A stretch of 64,000 nucleotides of DNA from Deltaproteobacteria bacterium (GTDB lineage Bacteria; Myxococcota_A; Polyangia; Polyangiales; Houyiibacteriaceae), in assembly GCA_017644045.1 (NCBI GenBank), contig JAEPMI010000015.1:206501-270500 (forward strand), written 5' to 3'. Position numbers and translations under genes: made by a program. The notes beneath the pieces were generated by a model. It searched no databases. It saw only the letters and a program-made list of their open reading frames with translations, and was not told the origin of the DNA. Of the stretch, positions 58,622 through 64,000 are shown piece after piece. Every line of letters begins with the position of its first letter. Positions within the stretch are counted from its first letter, which is position 1.

Positions 58622-59995
58622 GTGACGTGCCGCGCCAGCTTGCTCGTTCTCTCGCTGATCGCGGGCTGCACCGAGCCTGCGGCCGAACCCGACGCGGGCG
58701 TCGCGGACCTCGGCGCGGTCGACGGCGGACCGGTCGACGGCGGACCGGTCGATCACGGGGCGCCCGACGGGGGCAGCGACGGCGGCGTCGACGGAGGGCG
58801 CGACGCCGGCTCGTCCGATGCCGGGCTACCGGTGGTCGCCTTCACCGGCCGCGTGTTGGTCGCGCCCGAGGGGTTCCGTCCGTCGAGCACCGCGCTGGTC
58901 GGCGTGCTGAGCGGGAGCGGATCGGTCTGGGACCGCATGGCGTGGTCGGACCCGCGCGATCACCGGGTCGAACGGATGGAGGGGTGCCCGGACGCCTGTC
59001 GCTCGGTGACGCTCCTCGAGGATCCCGAGACGCAGCCCGTCCGCTTCACCGAAGTCGATCTCGACGGCGACGGGATCCTCGAGCGCGTCGTCGTCGACAT
59101 CGGGATCCTCTGGCCGTCGGAGGACGCGTCCGGCCAGCTGCTGGTGCTCGACCCCGCCGGTGGTTCCCCCACCGTGCTGCGCGAGGGACTCCGGCGGCCG
59201 GTGTGCCTGCGCGACGGAGACCTCGACGCGGACGGTGACGTCGATCTCGTGGTCTGTGCCTTCGGCCACACGGTCGGTCGGCTCTTCTGGATGGAGCGGC
59301 TCGACGACGGGACCTACGCCGAGCACGATCTCCACACCCGTCCGGGCACCATCGAGGCCATTCCCGTGGACATCGACGACGACGACGACCTCGACGTGGT
59401 GTCGATCGTCTCTCAGCTCGACGAGATGGTGCTCCTCCACCGGAACGATGGCGCCGGCGGCTTCGAGGAGGTGGTGCTCCTCGATCGACCGGAGACCTAC
59501 TACGGGATGAGCGGGCTCGAGGTGACCGACCTCGACGGAGACGGAGACCCGGACCTGGTCATCACCAACGGCGACACGCTCGACCACGACCTCCCGGAGG
59601 GTGTGGAGCCCGAAGCCCACTACGGCATCGCGTGGATGGAGAACGACGGCGCCGGAGGCTTCGAGTGGCACGAGATCACGCGCCTCTGGGGCGCGTACAC
59701 CGCTCGCGCCGGCGACCTCGACCTGGATGGAGACCTCGACCTGGTCGTCGCGAACCACCAGCTCGGGGGCTACTACCCGGAGCTGGTCGTGCGGAACATG
59801 GTCTGGCTCGAGAACGAGGGCGGCGCCGCGTCGTTCGTGCTCCACACCATCGACGAGGCGCCGGAGCAGCTCATGACCTTGCATCTCGAAGACGTCGAGG
59901 GCGATGGGGACCTGGACGTGCTCACCGGCTCGATGCACCTCGATGGACGCGACCTCGGCCGGCGCCTCTTCCTCCTCGAGAACACCTTCTACTGA
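58622..59995 (+). CDS. FG-GAP/VCBS beta-propeller lipoprotein
   Basis: A 457-residue lipoprotein. MTCRASLLVLSLIAGCTEP carries lipobox IAGC; GAAGG lies about 8 bases before this GTG, which is preferred over two ATG codons upstream that would put the signal peptide too far inside. A DGG-rich linker runs to about residue 60. The rest holds VCBS/FG-GAP blades with calcium loops: DLDGDGILERVVVDIG, DLDADGDVDLVVCAFG, DIDDDDDLDVVSIVSQ, DLDGDGDPDLVITNGD and DLDLDGDLDLVVANHQ. This is an integrin-like propeller fold common in surface proteins of this group. Ligand unknown. Confidence 0.88.
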   Translation: MTCRASLLVLSLIAGCTEPAAEPDAGVADLGAVDGGPVDGGPVDHGAPDGGSDGGVDGGRDAGSSDAGLPVVAFTGRVLVAPEGFRPSSTALVGVLSGSGSVWDRMAWSDPRDHRVERMEGCPDACRSVTLLEDPETQPVRFTEVDLDGDGILERVVVDIGILWPSEDASGQLLVLDPAGGSPTVLREGLRRPVCLRDGDLDADGDVDLVVCAFGHTVGRLFWMERLDDGTYAEHDLHTRPGTIEAIPVDIDDDDDLDVVSIVSQLDEMVLLHRNDGAGGFEEVVLLDRPETYYGMSGLEVTDLDGDGDPDLVITNGDTLDHDLPEGVEPEAHYGIAWMENDGAGGFEWHEITRLWGAYTARAGDLDLDGDLDLVVANHQLGGYYPELVVRNMVWLENEGGAASFVLHTIDEAPEQLMTLHLEDVEGDGDLDVLTGSMHLDGRDLGRRLFLLENTFY

Positions 59996-59999
59996 CGGA

Positions 60000-60851
60000 T
60001 CAGGCGCCTTCGCGGGTGATGATCGCGACGCCGATGTAGCCGAAGCGCCCCGTTCCGTTCGGGCTCACCTCCACGGCGATCTCGAGGTCGCCCGCCGCGT
60101 CGGGCGAGACGCCGGTGAACATCGCGCGGTCCGAGGTGTTGTCCGAGACCTCGAGCTCCTGCTGCGTGCCGTCGATGGTGTAGCGCGTCAGGCGACCGAT
60201 GCCGGCGTCGTCACCGGTCCGCGAGGCGAAGAGCACGACCCGGTATCTGCCCGGCGGCAGGCTGCTCACGGTGATCGTGCCTCGCTCGAGCAGGGCCGCG
60301 TCGTGACCATCGAAGGAACCGACCCAGAGCGAGTCCTGACTCGCGGTGAGCGGCCAGCCGAAGTCGTTGCTGGCGGCTCCCATGGTCTGGGTTCCGGTGA
60401 ACCCCGCCGCGGCGAAGGTCACGTCCGTCGGGTCTCCCTCCACCGTCCCGACCGGACCGACCATCATGCCGTTGTCCAAGAGCGACGGCCAACCGGCCGA
60501 CTCCGTCGGGCCCACGTCGACGCGGAGGGAGGCGCCATCGGGGATCGTCGTGAAGGGCGAGAAGGCGTCGACGCCTTCGTCCGGGCTGAACGCGTCGGTC
60601 GGTCCCCCGTCGTCGCCGCTCGGGCCGCCGTCCTCCTCGAGGCCCGCATCTACGGTGGGGTCGCCCGCATCGACGGGGCCGCCGTCGGGCTCGAGGGACT
60701 CGACGCAGAGGTTCCGGGCCTCGTCGCAGACCCATCCGTCCGCGCAGGGACACTCGAGACCCTCGAGCGTCACGTCGTCCAGTACGCACCCTGCCGCCAC
60801 GATGGCCAGCGAGGAGACGAGCGACCGAAGTCGCGTCGCGGAGGGACCCAT
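60000..60851 (-). CDS. Lipoprotein with Cys-rich and beta-sandwich parts
   Basis: A 283-residue lipoprotein. MGPSATRLRSLVSSLAIVAAGCVLDD has lipobox AAGC. A short Cys-rich module (LECPCADGWVCDEARNLCVE) precedes a DGG-rich linker and a beta-sandwich of about 150 residues (ASLRVDVGPTESAGWPSLLD, VTFAAAGFTGTQTMGAASN, GTITVSSLPPGRYRVVLFAS), which resembles a carbohydrate-binding or PEP-type domain. No family recognised. I chose the ATG at the signal peptide; the frame continues upstream without a plausible start. Divergent from the small membrane protein gene, 74 bp apart. Confidence 0.75.
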   Translation of the reverse strand: MGPSATRLRSLVSSLAIVAAGCVLDDVTLEGLECPCADGWVCDEARNLCVESLEPDGGPVDAGDPTVDAGLEEDGGPSGDDGGPTDAFSPDEGVDAFSPFTTIPDGASLRVDVGPTESAGWPSLLDNGMMVGPVGTVEGDPTDVTFAAAGFTGTQTMGAASNDFGWPLTASQDSLWVGSFDGHDAALLERGTITVSSLPPGRYRVVLFASRTGDDAGIGRLTRYTIDGTQQELEVSDNTSDRAMFTGVSPDAAGDLEIAVEVSPNGTGRFGYIGVAIITREGA

Positions 60852-60925
60852 TGGGCACAGCCTACCGCATTTGTGGAGTGTTCCGCTCGTGACCCACGGC
60901 AGGGAGACGGAGGTATGGTCGCGCG

Positions 60926-61588
60926 ATGGATTCGACGGGTCCACGGGCGCCCAAGCCGGTGCAGCCGCCGGCCGCCCCCGAGGCCGCGCCGCGCTCGTTG
61001 ACCCAGGACGAGGCTCGCCGTGCGGGCTACTGGCTGACCTGGCACGTCCGGAGCGGCGTCGTGCTCACGATCGTCGCCGCGGTGGTGTTGGCGCTCGTCG
61101 CTGGCGACTACGGAGGGCCGCTCTGGCCGGTGGTCGGGCTGACGCTGATCGGCAGCACCCTGGCCTTCGTGGGAACGATGGCGCTCGCCTCGCGACTCTC
61201 CGACGGGGTGGCTCGAGGCAGCGGCTCGTGCGGTGCCGGCCTGATCGCCGGCACCTGCGCGGGCTACGTCTACCTCGTCACGGTCGGCACGCTGAACCTG
61301 GAGCTCGGCGAGGTGCCGCTGCACACGCTGGGTCTGCTCCTCCTCGGCGGATTGGTCTCGCTCGCGGTGTACGCGGGCGCGCTCCAGCGGTTGACCGAGG
61401 TCGACGACCGCCGCTTCGTGCTCGCGTCGATGGCGGTGGCGATGGCGCTCGCGGCGCTGGTCGGGGCCGAGCTCCTCGGGGTGACCCCCACCGTGCCCCA
61501 GCTCCCCTACCTCCTGGTCGTCCCGCTGGCGCTCCACGTCGCGTCCGCCGCGTCGGCCCGGCGAGCGCTTCGCGCGTTCGTGGAGTGA
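60926..61588 (+). CDS. Six-helix membrane protein of unknown function
   Basis: A 220-residue membrane protein. After a Pro/Ala-rich cytoplasmic tail (MDSTGPRAPKPVQPPAAPEA) come about six hydrophobic helices: GVVLTIVAAVVLALVAGDY, LWPVVGLTLIGSTLAFVGTM, AGLIAGTCAGYVYLVTVG, HTLGLLLLGGLVSLAVYAGA, ASMAVAMALAALVGAELLG and LLVVPLALHVASAASAR. No family recognised. It could be a transporter or a sensor subunit; nothing in the neighbourhood decides. Convergent with the beta-CASP gene (4 bp gap). Confidence 0.8.
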   Translation: MDSTGPRAPKPVQPPAAPEAAPRSLTQDEARRAGYWLTWHVRSGVVLTIVAAVVLALVAGDYGGPLWPVVGLTLIGSTLAFVGTMALASRLSDGVARGSGSCGAGLIAGTCAGYVYLVTVGTLNLELGEVPLHTLGLLLLGGLVSLAVYAGALQRLTEVDDRRFVLASMAVAMALAALVGAELLGVTPTVPQLPYLLVVPLALHVASAASARRALRAFVE

Positions 61589-61592
61589 GGTC

Positions 61593-63002
61593 TCAGACCG
61601 GGATCCGGTCGCCGCGCTCCGGGATGCGCACGTCGGGGAAGCCCAGCGACTCGAGGCGCGCCGAGAGCTTCGCCTGCGCGGGCTCCTCTCCGTGGACCAG
61701 GGCGACCCGCGTCTGCCCTCCACGCTCGCGCACGGCCTCGGCGAACGCGACGAGATCGTCCGCATCCGCGTGAGCCGAGTAGCCATCGAGGACGTGCACC
61801 TCGGCCAGTCGGTCGCGCTCCACGCCGAACACCCGGACACGACTGCGGCCCTCGACGAGTCGTCGACCGAGGGTGTGTTGCGCTTGCCAGCCGACGATCA
61901 CGATCGAGTGCTTCCGGTCGTCGAGCATCGCCTTGAGGTGGTGGAGCACGCGGCCGGCCTCGCACATCCCGCTGGCGCTGATGATGACCGCAGGCTCGTC
62001 CGACCCGGTGACCTCCTTGGACCTCTCGACGCTCCGCACGTACTCGAGCCCCTCGAACTCGAAAGGCGAATCGCCCCGCGCGACGTAGGCGCGGGCCTCG
62101 CGGTCGAAGAACTCAGAGTGCTTGGCAAAGACATCCGACACGCGAACGGTGAGCGGCGAGTCCACGTAGACGGGGACCGCCGGCAGGCGTCTGGCCTGGC
62201 GCAGCCGCTTGAGCGCGAAGACGATCTCCTGCGCCCGCTCGAGCGCGAACGATGGGACGAGCACCTTACCGCCGCGGGCAAAGGTTTTTTCGCAGATCTC
62301 GGCCAGCGCCTCATCCGAGCGCTCGATGGGTCCATGGAGGCGATCGCCGTAGGTGCTCTCGAGCAGCAGCAGGTCCGCGGCGCCCGGGGTCTCGGGATCG
62401 CGGAGGATGGGCATGCCACGCCGTCCGAGGTCGCCGGAAAAGACAACCCGTCGTTCGGCGCCCAGGTCGTCGACCTCGAGCGTCACGGTGGCGCTCCCGA
62501 GGACATGGCCGGCGTCACGGAGCTCGACGTCCACCCCCGGCGCGATCGTTCGGCGCTGGTGGTAGGGGAGGGCGACCATTCGCGCGAGCGTCGCCTTCAC
62601 GTCTTCGGCGTCGTAGAGGGGGTCGACCAGGTCTTCGCCCGTGTCGCGCTCCTGGATCTTCCGGTTCAGGTAGCGCGCGTCCGCGGCCTGGATCTGTGCC
62701 GCGTCGGCGAGCATGGCCTCGCAGAGGTCAATGGTCGCGGGGGTCGCGTAGATGGGGCCGCGGTAGCCCTGCTTCGTCAGCATCGGGAGCAGTCCGCTGT
62801 GGTCGATGTGGGCGTGGCTGAGTACCACCGCGCTCAGCGATTCCGGGCGAATCGGCAGTTGGCGGTTCCGCTGGTTTGCTTCGCCCCGGCGACCTTGATA
62901 GAGGCCGCAGTCCAGGAGGATCGTCGCCTCCGGCGTGTGCACCCGATGCATGGACCCGGTCACGGTCTTTGCCGCCCCGAGGATCTCCACCTCGACCGTC
63001 AT
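61593..63002 (-). CDS. MBL-fold/beta-CASP RNA metallohydrolase
   Basis: A 469-residue metallohydrolase of the beta-CASP group. Motifs in order: VVLSHAHIDHSGLLPML (HxHxDH, about 62), ELRDAGHVLGSATVTLEV (third His), RVVFSGDLGRRGMPILRD (Asp), LLLESTYGDRLHG, the beta-CASP VLVPSFALERAQEIVFALK, VYVDSPLTVRVSDVF and ASGMCEAGRVLHHL, and the late EVHVLDGYSAHADADDLV with the final HGEEPAQ. This arrangement matches archaeal-type CPSF-like and RNase-J-like RNases, which cut or trim RNA using two zinc ions. Start ATG near 63002. Cytoplasmic; no signal peptide. Confidence 0.93.
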   Translation of the reverse strand: MTVEVEILGAAKTVTGSMHRVHTPEATILLDCGLYQGRRGEANQRNRQLPIRPESLSAVVLSHAHIDHSGLLPMLTKQGYRGPIYATPATIDLCEAMLADAAQIQAADARYLNRKIQERDTGEDLVDPLYDAEDVKATLARMVALPYHQRRTIAPGVDVELRDAGHVLGSATVTLEVDDLGAERRVVFSGDLGRRGMPILRDPETPGAADLLLLESTYGDRLHGPIERSDEALAEICEKTFARGGKVLVPSFALERAQEIVFALKRLRQARRLPAVPVYVDSPLTVRVSDVFAKHSEFFDREARAYVARGDSPFEFEGLEYVRSVERSKEVTGSDEPAVIISASGMCEAGRVLHHLKAMLDDRKHSIVIVGWQAQHTLGRRLVEGRSRVRVFGVERDRLAEVHVLDGYSAHADADDLVAFAEAVRERGGQTRVALVHGEEPAQAKLSARLESLGFPDVRIPERGDRIPV

Positions 63003-63068
63003 CGTTCACCCAAGCTGGCCATGGCGTGTCGATACCCGAGGTTTGGCCCCGATTCGAGCGGTCGATGC

Positions 63069-63926
63069 TCAGGCACCCAGAAAGGGGCGGGCCACGTCGA
63101 GGAAGGGGCCGTCGAAGACCCAGTCGAGGTGGATGTGGTTGGCCTCCGGTAGGAGCACGGTCTCTTCGAGCGCCGGGAGCACCATCCGCGCGCGCTCCAG
63201 CAGCGCCGCGCCCGGGAAGATGGCGTCCGAGCCGCCCGCGCCGACCAGGACGGGCGCGTCGAACGCGGTCAGCTCGCCCGGCGTGAAGAGCGGTCCCGCG
63301 AGGTGGAAGGGATCGCGGATGGCGCCGAGGACCAGGCGCATGTGCGTCACGGACTGCTCGATCGCGGCGGGCGGGAGCCCGGAGCTCGGGCCGGTGAGCG
63401 CCGCCACGAGCGCACGCGCGTTCGCGGCGGTCGCTTCCGGGATCGCACCCATCGGCACGAAGCCCGCGGGCACGACCAGCACCGCCCGGTCCACTCGTTC
63501 GGGGATGGTGGACGCCGCGCGGAGCGCAACGTAGCCCCCGCCGCTCATGCCCCAGAGCGAGGTCTTCGGGATCGCGAGCGCATCGAGGAGCTCGGCCATC
63601 CACCGACCCACGGCGAGTCCGGTCAATGGGAGCGGCGTCTCGCAGCTGCGGTTCGGCTCGCCGGGGACGTCGACGAAGACACAGCGGTGCGTCTCGGCGA
63701 GCGAGCCGAGCGGCGTGGCCATCTGGAGCGCGTCCCCGTTGGCGCCGTGGACGACGACGAGCGGTGGCGCGTCGGCCGGGCCCATGATCAGCACGTGCGT
63801 GTCCCCGTGGGTCGTCTCGATCGTGCGAGCGTCGAGCGAGTGGATGCGCGCGAGCATCGAGAGGCGCGTGTCGTAGCTCGCCAGGACCGCTGCGCGTGCG
63901 TCCGCCGAGACGTAGATCCCCGTCAT
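63069..63926 (-). CDS. Alpha/beta-hydrolase
   Basis: A 285-residue alpha/beta hydrolase. HGANGDALQM is the oxyanion region, SLWGMSGGGYVALRAAS the nucleophile elbow (GMSGGG, Ser about 127), VLVGAGGSDAIFP an Asp-bearing strand and LLPEANHIHLDWVFD the His-bearing loop. No signal peptide. Substrate unknown; esterase, lactonase or C-C hydrolase activity are all possible. It lies 26 bp after the stop of a gene cut by the window edge, so both could be in one operon. Confidence 0.88.
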   Translation of the reverse strand: MTGIYVSADARAAVLASYDTRLSMLARIHSLDARTIETTHGDTHVLIMGPADAPPLVVVHGANGDALQMATPLGSLAETHRCVFVDVPGEPNRSCETPLPLTGLAVGRWMAELLDALAIPKTSLWGMSGGGYVALRAASTIPERVDRAVLVVPAGFVPMGAIPEATAANARALVAALTGPSSGLPPAAIEQSVTHMRLVLGAIRDPFHLAGPLFTPGELTAFDAPVLVGAGGSDAIFPGAALLERARMVLPALEETVLLPEANHIHLDWVFDGPFLDVARPFLGA

Positions 63927-63952
63927 CGCGCGATGATGGACCGAGGCGAACG

Positions 63953-64000
63953 TCAGTGCAGGCCGGTCGCGCGCTCGATGGCCTCGAGCAGCGCGTCCCG
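63953..64000 (-). CDS. C-terminal end of an unidentified gene (cut by right edge)
   Basis: Only the last 15 codons and the stop are visible, ending in an acidic helix (DALLEAIERATGLH). The upstream part lies beyond the window. The short gap to the hydrolase gene on the same strand suggests an operon. Too little remains to assign a family. Confidence 0.5.
   Translation of the reverse strand, partial: RDALLEAIERATGLH

Overview
This window looks like chromosome from a high-GC myxobacterium, most likely of the Sandaracinaceae/Polyangiales type. The signs are very high GC, about twenty exported lipoproteins with Asp/Gly-rich linkers after the lipobox, two MopE-type Cys-rich repeat proteins (one with a MYXO-CTERM sorting tail), a eukaryote-like Ser/Thr kinase and GTG/TTG starts. 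No rRNA, tRNA, transposase, prophage or CRISPR array was seen. The taxonomic call is inference from gene style.

Layout. 1-7648: two translationally coupled minus-strand surface proteins with MopE repeats. 7759-9862: an aminotransferase divergent from a FolB-cupin fusion. 9870-13982: a VWA lipoprotein, an SDR, a small cupredoxin-like lipoprotein and a beta-rich lipoprotein. 14004-17975: the most striking locus, an ECF sigma factor, an anti-sigma-like membrane protein carrying STN and bactofilin-like domains, a lipoprotein and a second bactofilin-like membrane protein. The sigma gene and the second bactofilin gene have near-identical promoter elements (TGAAAT-N17-CGTAGG). 18322-27594: a DUF255 thioredoxin-like lipoprotein, surface lipoproteins, a dehydrogenase-like protein, a class II amidotransferase and an ECF41-like sigma factor. 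27639-30408: a tRNA-dihydrouridine synthase and an orphan exported protein of visibly lower GC. 30478-34358: an MrfA/MrfB (YprA/YprB) helicase-nuclease pair, with a palindromic element inserted in frame in the helicase. 34498-41443: a Ser/Thr kinase, a small lipoprotein, a membrane metallophosphoesterase, a BI-1 family protein, a small myxobacterial protein and an S9 peptidase.

41585-46390 is a tightly packed operon of a large lipoprotein, a beta-sheet plus HEAT-repeat protein resembling the vitellogenin N-terminal layout, and a metzincin lipoprotein. 46440-47338 holds a VOC protein and a 112-bp tandem repeat array. 47400-51123 is a biotin-dependent acyl-CoA carboxylase operon (biotin carboxylase, carboxyltransferase, biotin carrier) with overlapping stops and starts. 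51232-56697 has a PhoD-like phosphatase followed by an exported GH172/DUF2961, di-CXXCH and PQQ-dehydrogenase-like operon. 56791-64000 has a PaaX-like regulator coupled to a fatty-acid desaturase, an FG-GAP lipoprotein, a lipoprotein, a small membrane protein, a beta-CASP metallohydrolase, an alpha/beta hydrolase and a gene cut by the right edge.

Possible links between genes: the sigma locus looks like a self-amplifying envelope-sensing circuit whose sensor and target share the same beta-repeat plus membrane-domain design. MrfA/MrfB should act together in DNA repair. The carboxylase genes supply one enzyme. The GH172 operon could couple sugar release to extracytoplasmic oxidation. Functions come from motifs read by eye; no database search was run.
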